From Candidatus Hodarchaeota archaeon (GTDB lineage Archaea; Asgardarchaeota; Heimdallarchaeia; Hodarchaeales; Hodarchaeaceae), in NCBI GenBank assembly GCA_029856365.1, contig JAHQWW010000009.1, forward strand, positions 1-64,000: a stretch of 64,000 bases of DNA, in the 5' to 3' direction. The position numbers and the translations under genes are program-made. Shown piece after piece: positions 39,700 to 49,654 of the stretch (position 1 is the first letter of the stretch; every line of letters begins with the position of its first letter). The notes beneath the pieces are model-generated. The model did no database searches, was not told where the DNA came from, and worked only from the letters and a program-made list of their open reading frames with translations.

Positions 39700-40140
39700 C
39701 TTGTATTGTCTTAGAAAATCTTCGTGGTCTCAAGCAGCACAACAGGAAGAAGAAACACGTCCGAAAAAAAGGTTTGCAGGCAGTTTGATACCTGAATGTA
39801 TTATCAACTCGAGCTATTTCTCATTGACCGAGCTGAAAAAGTTGGGAAGATTATTCTGTTTGTCTCCCCGAGGCACACTTCTCAGAGACGTTCTCGATGT
39901 GGCTATATTTCTAAGATTAATCGTCCCTCTCCATTCTACTCTTTCTATCGTGAATGCAACTTCAACTCCACGCTAATCTTAATGCTGCTCGCAACCTATC
40001 CGATTTTAACAAAGCTTTAATCAGGAAGACTTCCGTAAATAGTCCTAATGTACTGGTACTCCCCTTAACTGAAACGATTACCTCGTTGAGTCTGGGGATC
40101 ATGCTAGCTACAAGCCACTGAATTCATTCAGTGGTCATTG
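39700..40140 (+). pseudogene. Decayed TnpB remnant (C-terminal half, frameshifted) with right-end hairpin
   Basis: LENLRGLKQHNRKKKHVRKK (RuvC-II region), AEKVGKIILFVSPRHTSQR.SRCGYISKINR (zinc ribbon), FNSTLILMLLATYPI as frameshifted HADLNAARNLS; hairpin CCACTGAA-TTCA-TTCAGTGG at 40115-40134. Confidence 0.8.
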
Positions 40141-40199
40141 ACAATTCTTAAAACACTAGGATGTTCGTATCAAAGGATTTATCAAACGACCTCAATTAA

Positions 40200-41402
40200 G
40201 TGATATATGACATTCGTATGTTTGAAAATAGTGGGTATTGGGTTTTTTCGCAAATTGATGAAGTAATCAGTAAATACTTTACTATTACGTCTGTTTCTTA
40301 CAAACAAATGGCTCAAACCAGAAGAACATTACAAGTAGAGGTTATTCCAGCTTATGAAATTCTCCGACGGAGTGATTTAACTTCCAACATGCAAACAGTT
40401 AACCTAGAGCTTAAACAAATAGGTTTCATGCCTATTTTGCGTCGTCATCCGACTAAAGAATCACGAGGAATGTTATATGTTTTCCCTATCAGTGATAAAA
40501 TGCGTGAGACAAAACAAAAACTAACCACTCCTCTTATTCTCTTCGGACTTACCATCTTATCCGTGTTATTTGTAGGATTTATGAGCTGGAATGCATTACA
40601 ACAAGTTCAACCCGACCTTGATCCATTTATAACTAGTCTCTTGTATGCTATTGGTTTAATTGGTATTGTTGGTATTCATGAACTTGGCCATATGTTTGCA
40701 TCAAAGATGCATGGGATTAAAGCAAGCTGGCCTTATTTTCTTCCTTTTCCTTTCGGTTATGGAACATTTGGCGCATTCATCTCGCAAAAGACTCCAATAA
40801 GGTCAAGAAATGATCTATTTGATGTTGGCCTAGCAGGACCGATCTTTGGCTTTATTACATCGATTTTTTTTTCTATTATAGGATTAATGATTTCGATCTC
40901 TGTTGAAAGCTCTTCAATCCCAGAGAGTTTTGGTAGCTCTCCGTTTTTCTTAGATTTCAGGTTATTTAGTGACACAAGATTCCGAATTCTCCTGTTTGAA
41001 GCTTTAGCTTTCTTTATAAAACCGACCAAAGGAGGAAATTCACAGATCATTCTTCATCCATTAGCTTTTGCAGGATATATTGGTCTTTTGTTGACAGGAT
41101 TGAATCTGATTCCCATTGGCCAACTAGATGGTGGACACGTTGCTAGAAGCTTGTTTTCAGAAAATAATCATCGCATTTTGACTTACATTAGCGCAGGACT
41201 GATGACTATACTAGGTTTTTGGTTATTTGCGATTCTAATCCTTCTAATGTATTCACAAACTGGTCATGCTGGTCCTTTGGATGATCTTTCATCAGTCACT
41301 CTTAGCCGCAAAGTTATCGCTGTTCTTTCTATTCTCCTAGCATTGTTATGTTTACCGATTCCGGCAGAAATCTTCACAGGGATATTTCCTTTTTTTAACT
41401 AG
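40200..41402 (+). CDS. Site-2 protease family (M50) membrane metalloprotease
   Basis: GIHELGHMFASKMHG (HExxH) and NLIPIGQLDGGHV motifs; multiple TM segments. Confidence 0.92.
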   Translation: MIYDIRMFENSGYWVFSQIDEVISKYFTITSVSYKQMAQTRRTLQVEVIPAYEILRRSDLTSNMQTVNLELKQIGFMPILRRHPTKESRGMLYVFPISDKMRETKQKLTTPLILFGLTILSVLFVGFMSWNALQQVQPDLDPFITSLLYAIGLIGIVGIHELGHMFASKMHGIKASWPYFLPFPFGYGTFGAFISQKTPIRSRNDLFDVGLAGPIFGFITSIFFSIIGLMISISVESSSIPESFGSSPFFLDFRLFSDTRFRILLFEALAFFIKPTKGGNSQIILHPLAFAGYIGLLLTGLNLIPIGQLDGGHVARSLFSENNHRILTYISAGLMTILGFWLFAILILLMYSQTGHAGPLDDLSSVTLSRKVIAVLSILLALLCLPIPAEIFTGIFPFFN

Positions 41403-41421
41403 AATCCAAGAAAGTTAAAAG

Positions 41422-43200
41422 TCATAAATCATAGTAATAGGCCTTAATTTCCCGTTGTTCACGATCTAGACGACTTCCAAGCTTGTTTAGACGAGCTCGT
41501 CCCGTGTCGGGATCTCGTCGGAAAGTTATGTTAATTCTTTCCAAAAAATGATTAAGCCCTTCCCTCTTCGAGAAAGGCCCGATAGTTTTTCCAGAATGTC
41601 CAGGTTCTCCCTCAAACAGCAAAATTCTATCAGATAACGCTTCTGCGATTTGTATATCATGTTCTATGGCAATACAAGCTGCCCTATTCTTAGAAATTAT
41701 ATGACGAATGACTCGTGTAGCATTTAATCTTTCTTCAACATCTAGGAAAGCACTTCCCTCATCAATGATATATAAATCAGCTTTCTTCCCCAAACAACCT
41801 GCTAGAAAGGTTCGTTGTAGCTCTCCTCCGCTTAATACACCTATTGGCTTTTCTAAGAGGTGTGAAATTGAAAAAGGTTTGAGAATATAGAGTTTATATT
41901 CATTAGCTTCAATAAATGTATTCGAATAACGGGTGAGAAAGTCACGCACTGTCCCCCTAAATTTTTTATGTAAGAATTGGGGTTTATAGGAAACAGTAGC
42001 TGTTTTCAAGGTATTAACCAAATATTGCGCAAAAGTAGTTTTTCCTAATCCGTTCTCTCCTAAAACACATAGAATTCCTCCAAAGTGGATAATCCCCTTA
42101 GTGGCCGTTAGAGTAAATGATCCCAGTTGCTTTGTAAAAGATGGATAGTCAATACCTGGAACACCGTCCCATTGGCGTTCTTTAACCACTCGGGTGAAAA
42201 TAATTTCTTTCCCACGAATGCGAATGTTTTCATCTTTCAATTTTCCAAGTAAAAAATTGTTAATACCCTTCTTCACAGAATAGGACAAACGAGACATCAC
42301 ACCAAATTTGTGTGGCTCACCATAGAAAATATAAATCAAATCGCTTTGAAAATCATGAATAGCAATATCATGTTCAGCTATAAAAACGACTTTTCCTGCT
42401 TCAGCTAACTTATGGAAAGTTTTAGCCATCCTAATTCGCTGTCGAAAATCAAGAAATGTACAGGGTTCATCTATCAGATAAACATCTACATTCTGCACGA
42501 GTGCAATCCCTATTGCCAATCGTTGCAACTCACCTCCAGATAACTCGGAAGGAATGCGCTCTAAAATAGATTCTAATTCCATTAATTTGATTACTTCATC
42601 ACTCGAAAATAACCCCTCTTGGAAGCTAGAAGAGATAACCTCCTGAACTAAATCTGAACTTGCAAGAAGGTCAGTGAACACTTGGGGTTTATATGCAACC
42701 GATTCAGGCTTCAGATCAGTTAAGAATTGTCGAAAACTAGCAATGGATAATTGAGATAAAAAATCACGAAGTCCTTCTTCTGGATTACGAAAATTACCCC
42801 CATTTGGCTCTTTTCGCCCTGCTAAGATTTCTAATAATGTCGATTTGCCAATACCATTTACACCTAGCAAACCAATGACTTTTCCAGGATTGATTTGGGG
42901 GACACCGAAAAAACGGAATCCATTTTCACCATAACAATGAACTTGAAGGCCAGCAGTCTCAGAATTAGGGAGATTGACAACACTGATCGCCCCTGGAAAA
43001 CATTTATTGATACAAATACCACAGGTTCCTTTTTTGGCCATTAAGCATTTCTTATTATTGATGATAGGTTTACCGGTGTCCTTTCGAATAGTAATGACAT
43101 TCTTTTGTCCTTTTTGCATAAGGGGACAATATTTGAGACATGCGTATCCACAGAGGTCAGGTTTGCATTTGTCAAAATTAAGGTTGATAATTCGGATAAT
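41422..43200 (-). CDS. rli: ABCE1/RLI-type ribosome recycling ATPase (probable non-ATG start)
   Basis: Two ABC domains (GVNGIGKST..LSGGELQRLAIG; GENGLGKTT..LSGGELQRTFLAG) and C-terminal hinge. The expected Fe-S motif DKCKPDLCGYACLKYC lies upstream of the track's ATG (43119), in frame; frame opens at ATT 43198-43200 after an in-frame TGA at 43222-43224. Confidence 0.9.
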   Translation of the reverse strand: MIRIINLNFDKCKPDLCGYACLKYCPLMQKGQKNVITIRKDTGKPIINNKKCLMAKKGTCGICINKCFPGAISVVNLPNSETAGLQVHCYGENGFRFFGVPQINPGKVIGLLGVNGIGKSTLLEILAGRKEPNGGNFRNPEEGLRDFLSQLSIASFRQFLTDLKPESVAYKPQVFTDLLASSDLVQEVISSSFQEGLFSSDEVIKLMELESILERIPSELSGGELQRLAIGIALVQNVDVYLIDEPCTFLDFRQRIRMAKTFHKLAEAGKVVFIAEHDIAIHDFQSDLIYIFYGEPHKFGVMSRLSYSVKKGINNFLLGKLKDENIRIRGKEIIFTRVVKERQWDGVPGIDYPSFTKQLGSFTLTATKGIIHFGGILCVLGENGLGKTTFAQYLVNTLKTATVSYKPQFLHKKFRGTVRDFLTRYSNTFIEANEYKLYILKPFSISHLLEKPIGVLSGGELQRTFLAGCLGKKADLYIIDEGSAFLDVEERLNATRVIRHIISKNRAACIAIEHDIQIAEALSDRILLFEGEPGHSGKTIGPFSKREGLNHFLERINITFRRDPDTGRARLNKLGSRLDREQREIKAYYYDL

Positions 43201-43502
43201 GAACCACTCTACCTGATTGAATCAATTCATTCATTAGTTCATTTTTGTTTGTTGAATATTATTGCTGGTTATTTGCTATTTTGTGATTATTGAAAATATT
43301 ATTTCATTGAATATTTTAAAAAACCCAAAGGAATCATTCAACACCTTTAAATAATCTCGCTTTGTAGAAGGCATTACACTGTCTTAACGCCAATGGTTGG
43401 ATTGTTTCATTGAAAATAAACACATGTAAACGTTTTAAGACAGTCTACCCATAAATTTTAATGGAACCAACTACTAGTGAAAACATGGAGATCTAAGATC
43501 CA

Positions 43503-44021
43503 TTGGAACCAATTGCTCACTTAGAATGGACCTTGGGCATAAGTTTAATCTGTTTATCTATATGGAACACTTCAATTGATGCAGTAGGACTCCTCTTATT
43601 AGCTATCGGATCAGTCTTTCCTGATATATTTGACTGGGCATTGTTTCGTGGAAAGCAGTTTTTTCGTGGTCATCGTGAATTTTCCCACACCCTTTTTTTC
43701 GTGCTTATTCTCATGTTATTCAGCCAAGTAAGCCCTGTTCTCATCTTCCTGACTTTTGGTACAATACTTCACATTGTGGAAGATATTGTTTCAGGAGGCA
43801 ATCCGGTCTTTCTATTCTCCCCTATCACCCATCGAGGGAATGTTATGCTTATCAGTAAAGAACAATCCATTAGAATTGGTGCTTGGTTTAGAAAAGTGAT
43901 TAAAGGATCATATATTGGGTCTGAAAACATTGGTGACGAACTCTCATGGCTTTGGCTCTTAACTATATTAGGATCATGGATTTTAATGCTTGGAGTCTTC
44001 TTATTTTTCGGTATAGTATGA
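43503..44021 (+). CDS. YdjM/DUF457-like membrane-bound metal-dependent hydrolase
   Basis: LEWTLGISL..IGSVFPDIFDW..HREFSHTLFF..LHIVEDIVSGG. Confidence 0.7.
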   Translation: MEPIAHLEWTLGISLICLSIWNTSIDAVGLLLLAIGSVFPDIFDWALFRGKQFFRGHREFSHTLFFVLILMLFSQVSPVLIFLTFGTILHIVEDIVSGGNPVFLFSPITHRGNVMLISKEQSIRIGAWFRKVIKGSYIGSENIGDELSWLWLLTILGSWILMLGVFLFFGIV

Positions 44022-44036
44022 TAAAAGAAGTGAATC

Positions 44037-44567
44037 ATGAATATGGAAGCTTTAAAACACACGGAATGGACTCTTGGTGTAATTTTTTTCTGGTTTGCTT
44101 TTTATAATACCCAGCTCACGGCAAACTGGATTTTAATCGTCCTCATAAGTAGCCAGCTTCCAGATTTTCTCTCACTGTTCTTACGGAAATTAATGCTCCA
44201 ACCCAAACTGGTCCGCAAGATTACTCACGACTATATTTATGTTATTCTACTTTGGCTGTTTTTTCCGTTCTATATTTATCCAGAGATCAGCTTATTAGCA
44301 ACTGGAATCGCTATTCATTATGGAGTGGACTTATTTTCTGGCTTGGAACCTATATATGTCGGCGGTTTGCTTTTTGGTGATCGTACGGCAGCTCTTTATG
44401 TAACTGCAACTCATAGAAGAGCCATTGGAAAGCGTGTTGAGAATTGGGGATCAAACTATCTGACAACAAAAACTGAAAAACCGACTCCGGAATTGGCGTG
44501 GTTCTGGATTATGCAATTATCGGGAACCATTTTTTGTGGAATAGGAATGATATTCTATTTAATATGA
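44037..44567 (+). CDS. Divergent YdjM-like paralogue lacking the HREFSH motif
   Basis: HTEWTLGVIFFWFAFYNTQL..SSQLPDFLSL..IHYGVDLFSGLEP aligns with the upstream gene. Confidence 0.65.
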   Translation: MNMEALKHTEWTLGVIFFWFAFYNTQLTANWILIVLISSQLPDFLSLFLRKLMLQPKLVRKITHDYIYVILLWLFFPFYIYPEISLLATGIAIHYGVDLFSGLEPIYVGGLLFGDRTAALYVTATHRRAIGKRVENWGSNYLTTKTEKPTPELAWFWIMQLSGTIFCGIGMIFYLI

Positions 44568-44902
44568 TCAAAATGAAGATTCAAGAAAACTTCCTCTAAT
44601 CGGTCTTATATTACGATATTCGCTAATAAACCAAAAGTTGTTTTTTCTAGAAGTCTCTGTTCAGAAATTAGAACACAAATTTTTTCACTGTTCGAAAAAA
44701 TGACTTCTTTAAAGATGTTGATGACAGGCATAAATAGATATTATACCCCCCTTTACTTTTGCTATAGGAAACTAGGGATGAGTATCTTCCAAGATATTAA
44801 ATTTAATATATATCTTTCTGATATCATATATTGTTTATCCAATTTCCAATATAAGGAATATTTATCAATCGTTTAACCATATTTCGTGGGATTTCGAGCC
44901 TT

Positions 44903-47806
44903 ATGTCAATTAAATTACTATTCACAAAAATCACCAACCACATATTTTTAACTTATGAATTAGTCATTGGAAATAGAAGACTAATTGTACCGACAATGAT
45001 CGGGCTTATTATTGCATTAACAGTCATCTCACAAAGTGGAGTCCTTATTGAGTCCTATCGTCAAGAGATCTTCGAAGAACTTGTCTTAAAAGAACTAGAA
45101 AAACGATATTATTACAATGATGGGGATGTCATGATTGACTTGTGGCGATGGGACTCTAAGCAATCAGGGGAATCTCATAATATAACTGATTTTGAATTCT
45201 ATAATAATATCATCAATCGATCTATAAACCAAGTTAATTACTCTGATTATATTTTAAACTATTTTTGGCATACTCAACTAACAAGTTACACTTGGTTACC
45301 CTCTTCAGATGAGTATCCTGGTGAAGAAATATATCCAAGGCATACTCCCCTATATGTTTCTTCTGCAATCGAGTTTTACTCAGCCCTCGAGCAGTTTCTG
45401 AGTTTAACAGGTAAGGGTCGTCTCCCTAAAAATTCCTCTGAAATTATTTTACTCCGCCCAATTTATGATCAAGAATGGTACATAGAAGAGTATGATGAAT
45501 TTGAAAATGTTACATTAGATGCTAATGTAAATATTACATTAATTTCTGGGTGGCGTGGCAGAGGAGCAAATAAGACTGTTAGAATTGTTGGTGTTATTGA
45601 GTACACACCAGGAGATTATAATGATCCTGGCAATAGCACCTCATTGATTAGAAATTATTTAGGATGGGACTTATGGGATCATGGGTTTATTACTCAACCT
45701 CTTTTTTTGGAACAAATCTTTGAAGAACTTTCAGATCCCAATATGGATGCTAATGTAGATATTAAAGGGAAAATCTCTCTCGATAGAACACACTTTGATG
45801 CGTACAATATTAATGGTGAAATTCGTAAACTGGAAAACTTTATTCGGACTTTAGAATGGCAACTTAATTCCTATGGGATGGACTTTGGGGTTTATTCAAG
45901 GATATTAAATTTAATGAAGGATTATGAATCCACTATCTTTAGCTTACTCATTATCTTACTACTGTTAAGCTTTCCTGTTCTCTGTATTGCTTTATATTTA
46001 GTGGTTTATTCATTTGGCCTTATCAGAAAACAAAAACAGGAACAAATTGGTATTATAAAAACACGGGGAGGATCGTGGTTACAAACATTAATAATTCTAC
46101 TTGGTGAAATGATTATTTCGACTGTTTTAGCGGTTTTTATCGGATTTTTACTTAGTACATTTTTAGCAGATGTTGTATTACGTTCCACGAATTATTTAGA
46201 ATTTCTAGGAGTAGCTGTGCCTGTTCAAATCACCATTGGAATGGTTCAAGCATTGTTTTTTTGGGGAGTGTTTTTCGCTCTCATCCTTAATTTTCGGAAT
46301 ATCATCCGAATGAGCCGCCAAGAGATTACAGAAACCTTGGAACCGACCGAAACCCAAAATCCAGTTTGGAAACGATATTATCTTGATATAATTATATTTG
46401 CTATTGGCACTGCTACTTGGATAATTCTTATGACTCTTATTCGTATGGGTGGTGAAATAGTTCTGCCAGAATTCTATTTTATTTATTTTTTCATCACATT
46501 GCTAGGAATTCCTGCTCCATTCCTCATGTTTTTCGGTACAATCATGGTAATTGCGAGGTTTTTCCCGTTTATTATGAAAAAGCTCTCTGAGTTTCTCTGG
46601 CGATTAGAAGGTGGAATCAATGCTTTTTCCATTCGAAATATAGTAAGACATAAACAGGCTGCCAACCGTGCGGTACTTCTCATTACTCTTGCATTATCAT
46701 TTTCGATTCTTTCTTCTTCATTAATCTTCTCAAATGATGAAACAGAACATCTTAAGCAATATTACAAGATAGGCGCTGATATATCTGTCCCTACAGGGAG
46801 TTCTTTGAATGATTCGGTGTTAAAAAATCTTCAACAGAATGTTTCTCACCTAGAAAGCATCTCAGGCATGTATTCAACCCGATATTACCCAGGAAGTGGT
46901 TTTCGGCCAAATTATCAGTTTTTATTCGTAGATCCGTCTACATATGCCAAAACGGCATTTACTAATCCAAGCTTTAAGTTGAGTAGTTCATTGACAAGTT
47001 TAATGGATCAACTTAGTGATAATAATTCGTTTATCCTCTTTAAAGAAAATCTGGAAGCTGATCTTTCAAAACCAAAGATTGGGGATGAAATTGAGCTGCG
47101 ATTCAGTGATAAGCAGCTATCATTCCGTGTTGGAGGAACGTTCAAGTACTGGCCCACAATATACCCATACGAATGGGAAGATCCAGCATATAATTATTGG
47201 GGTATTGGAAGTTTAGGATTGTTTAACCGATTTAACCTATCGAATTATGCCGACGCAATTGAAGCTAGTTATTTGGTAAAAATTGACTCTCTATCTAATA
47301 TTGAGGAGACTGTAGAAAGAATATACAATGTTACAGGCATCACACCCAATTCTCCTGCGCTCTCTTACAAAGAGTATAAAACGGGCTTTGGACGACGTTT
47401 TTCGCTTTCGATACTTAATTCTGACCTAATTGTCTGTCTTGCAGTAGCAGTGATTGGCGTAATTATGTTTGCATTCTTTACATACGTTGAACGCGGTAAA
47501 GAGATTGGAGTAGAAAGAGCCCTTGGGATGACGCAAATCCAAACAGCCCATTCGTTCCTAGTAGAAGCTGCCACGATCCTATCTTTTGGTTGTATTATTG
47601 GATACTTTACTGGAGTTTACTTTGTGACGATGTTTTTACAGGTAATGCAGTTTGGAGAATCAATCCCACCTTTAATGGTAACACATCCTACAGCGTTATT
47701 AGTCCAGATATTACTGGGAATCATCGTTACAGCAGGAATTGGTACTGTCATACCAGCATATATTGCTACACGTAAAGATATCAGCCGTATTTTAAAGGTG
47801 GAATGA
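44903..47806 (+). CDS. FtsX-like (MacB-type) ABC transporter permease
   Basis: About 970 aa, N-terminal TM, large extracytoplasmic regions, RGKEIGVERALGMTQIQ FtsX signature, C-terminal TM bundle. Confidence 0.85.
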   Translation: MSIKLLFTKITNHIFLTYELVIGNRRLIVPTMIGLIIALTVISQSGVLIESYRQEIFEELVLKELEKRYYYNDGDVMIDLWRWDSKQSGESHNITDFEFYNNIINRSINQVNYSDYILNYFWHTQLTSYTWLPSSDEYPGEEIYPRHTPLYVSSAIEFYSALEQFLSLTGKGRLPKNSSEIILLRPIYDQEWYIEEYDEFENVTLDANVNITLISGWRGRGANKTVRIVGVIEYTPGDYNDPGNSTSLIRNYLGWDLWDHGFITQPLFLEQIFEELSDPNMDANVDIKGKISLDRTHFDAYNINGEIRKLENFIRTLEWQLNSYGMDFGVYSRILNLMKDYESTIFSLLIILLLLSFPVLCIALYLVVYSFGLIRKQKQEQIGIIKTRGGSWLQTLIILLGEMIISTVLAVFIGFLLSTFLADVVLRSTNYLEFLGVAVPVQITIGMVQALFFWGVFFALILNFRNIIRMSRQEITETLEPTETQNPVWKRYYLDIIIFAIGTATWIILMTLIRMGGEIVLPEFYFIYFFITLLGIPAPFLMFFGTIMVIARFFPFIMKKLSEFLWRLEGGINAFSIRNIVRHKQAANRAVLLITLALSFSILSSSLIFSNDETEHLKQYYKIGADISVPTGSSLNDSVLKNLQQNVSHLESISGMYSTRYYPGSGFRPNYQFLFVDPSTYAKTAFTNPSFKLSSSLTSLMDQLSDNNSFILFKENLEADLSKPKIGDEIELRFSDKQLSFRVGGTFKYWPTIYPYEWEDPAYNYWGIGSLGLFNRFNLSNYADAIEASYLVKIDSLSNIEETVERIYNVTGITPNSPALSYKEYKTGFGRRFSLSILNSDLIVCLAVAVIGVIMFAFFTYVERGKEIGVERALGMTQIQTAHSFLVEAATILSFGCIIGYFTGVYFVTMFLQVMQFGESIPPLMVTHPTALLVQILLGIIVTAGIGTVIPAYIATRKDISRILKVE

Positions 47807-47810
47807 TTAA

Positions 47811-48686
47811 ATGGCCTTCCTTGAATGTAAAGATCTGATAAAGTTGTATGTCGAAGAACAGAGTAAAATTCAAGTCCCTGCTTTACGGGGAATTGAGCTC
47901 TCAGCCAATGAAGGAGATTTGATTGCAATCATTGGTCCCAGTGGTTCTGGTAAAAGCACTTTAGTAAACTTAATTGGGGGAATTGATCGCCCATCTTCAG
48001 GAGACATCATCTTAGGAGACAGTATCATAACTAAAATGACCACTCGACAATTAACAAAATATAGGCGCCATCGAGTAGGTTTCTTATATCAACTTCCTGA
48101 ACGAAATTTAGTCTGGAATCTGACCGCTCTAAAGAATGTAATGTTACCAATGAAGCTTGCAGGATTACTAACGCAAGGAGAACAGAAAAAACGAGCACAG
48201 TTATTATTAGAGGATGTGGGGCTAGAACGGCGCGCTAATCACAAACCACACCAATTATCCGGAGGAGAAGCCCAGCGTGCAGGTATTGCTGTGGCATTAG
48301 CTAATGATCCAGAAATTGTGTTAGCAGATGAACCAACTGGGGAGTTAGACAGTGTAACGACGTTTAAAATTATTGATTATTTTAAATTCCTTAACAAAAG
48401 TCTTGGAAAAACCTTTATTGTAGTCACACATGATCATAGATTTGCTAACATGACAAATAAAGCATTGCGAATCTTAGATGGCAGAATAGTAGGTTTACAT
48501 CGTGCAATAGACCCAACAATATCGCTTTCTGTTCGTGAGGAAGTGATTTTTGTTGATGATCATGGTAACCTACGACTTCCAGACAAAATTCGCAGTGAAG
48601 CAGGAATCAAGAATCACATTCAAATAGAAATGCGAGACGGATTTGCTACTCTTATTCCCGTTCAAGGTGATATTAAAAGTGAGTAA
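47811..48686 (+). CDS. LolD/MacB-type ABC ATPase with C-terminal AbrB-like domain
   Basis: [37 protein letters not shown]-terminal VDDHGNLRLPDKIRSEAGIKNHIQIEMRDGFATLIP. Confidence 0.88.
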   Translation: MAFLECKDLIKLYVEEQSKIQVPALRGIELSANEGDLIAIIGPSGSGKSTLVNLIGGIDRPSSGDIILGDSIITKMTTRQLTKYRRHRVGFLYQLPERNLVWNLTALKNVMLPMKLAGLLTQGEQKKRAQLLLEDVGLERRANHKPHQLSGGEAQRAGIAVALANDPEIVLADEPTGELDSVTTFKIIDYFKFLNKSLGKTFIVVTHDHRFANMTNKALRILDGRIVGLHRAIDPTISLSVREEVIFVDDHGNLRLPDKIRSEAGIKNHIQIEMRDGFATLIPVQGDIKSE

Positions 48687-49377
48687 AGAAAATTTGCCGC
48701 TTATTGAACTGGAGAACGTGAATCAAAGGTACACTCTCGGAAGTCACACCATTGATGCTCTTAACAACATAAACTTATCCATCTTCAGAGAGGAATTTAT
48801 CATGGTAATGGGACCTTCTGGTAGTGGTAAATCTACTCTCATCAATGTGATGGCTGGTCTCGAGCAACCCTCGGCAGGCACTGTTCGTATTCATGAGGAA
48901 GATCTATCCACTCTAAATGATCGTGAATTATGTCATCTTCGACGTTACAAGTTAGGGTTTGTATTTCAATTTTTCAATCTCCATCCTGTCCTTAATGCAA
49001 TTGAAAATGTTGAACTACCCATGATAATCAGTGGTATCAAACGGAGGCACCGTGAACCACGTGCTTTAGAACTGTTAAGGCTAGTAAATCTTGAGAATCG
49101 TAAACATCATCTCCCACACGAACTTTCAGGCGGAGAAAAACAAAGAGTTGGTATTGCACGATCTCTAGCTAACGATCCCGAGGTTATTCTAGCAGATGAA
49201 CCCACAGGAGATCTAGATTCAGCAATAGGGAATGAAATCATGGCTCTGTTGAGAGATCTTAACCAAACTCATAGAAAAACTATTGTTTGTGTTACCCATG
49301 ACGAAGAAATGTTGAAACCAGGTATGCGTTTAATTAAAATGGAAGATGGACATATTGTATCGGATTCCCATTTGTAA
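48679..49377 (+). CDS. LolD/MacB-type ABC ATPase
   Basis: [42 protein letters not shown]; probable GTG start at 48679 (track ORF starts 48643). Confidence 0.9.
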   Translation: MSKENLPLIELENVNQRYTLGSHTIDALNNINLSIFREEFIMVMGPSGSGKSTLINVMAGLEQPSAGTVRIHEEDLSTLNDRELCHLRRYKLGFVFQFFNLHPVLNAIENVELPMIISGIKRRHREPRALELLRLVNLENRKHHLPHELSGGEKQRVGIARSLANDPEVILADEPTGDLDSAIGNEIMALLRDLNQTHRKTIVCVTHDEEMLKPGMRLIKMEDGHIVSDSHL

Positions 49378-49654
49378 AAGCATGTTAAACCTGCTTAAAT
49401 CATATTCTTTCTCAATTCATTCTGATTTGAAAAAATGGCTTGAATTCTTTTTTTTCCTTTTTCAGTCGAGTTTTCGCTCTTTAATCTCCTCTTGATTGAG
49501 GAGATGTCCTATAGTCCTATTCCCTCCTCTTTCTAGTTTTTGATACAATTATTTGAATACGTTCTTCTAATGAATATGTCTATTAGCATATTGTTATAAA
49601 CAGTACTTCAAGTAATGTACCCAAAAGATCACAATTCAATGGTGATAATCACCC

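Noticed and set aside
39701-40020. Two plus-strand ORFs (91 and 74 aa)
   Set aside because: They are alternate frames of the decayed TnpB; TnpB motifs switch between frames, so neither is a real gene.
46006-47928. Antisense and alternate-frame ORFs in the FtsX permease
   Set aside because: Contained in a strongly supported CDS.
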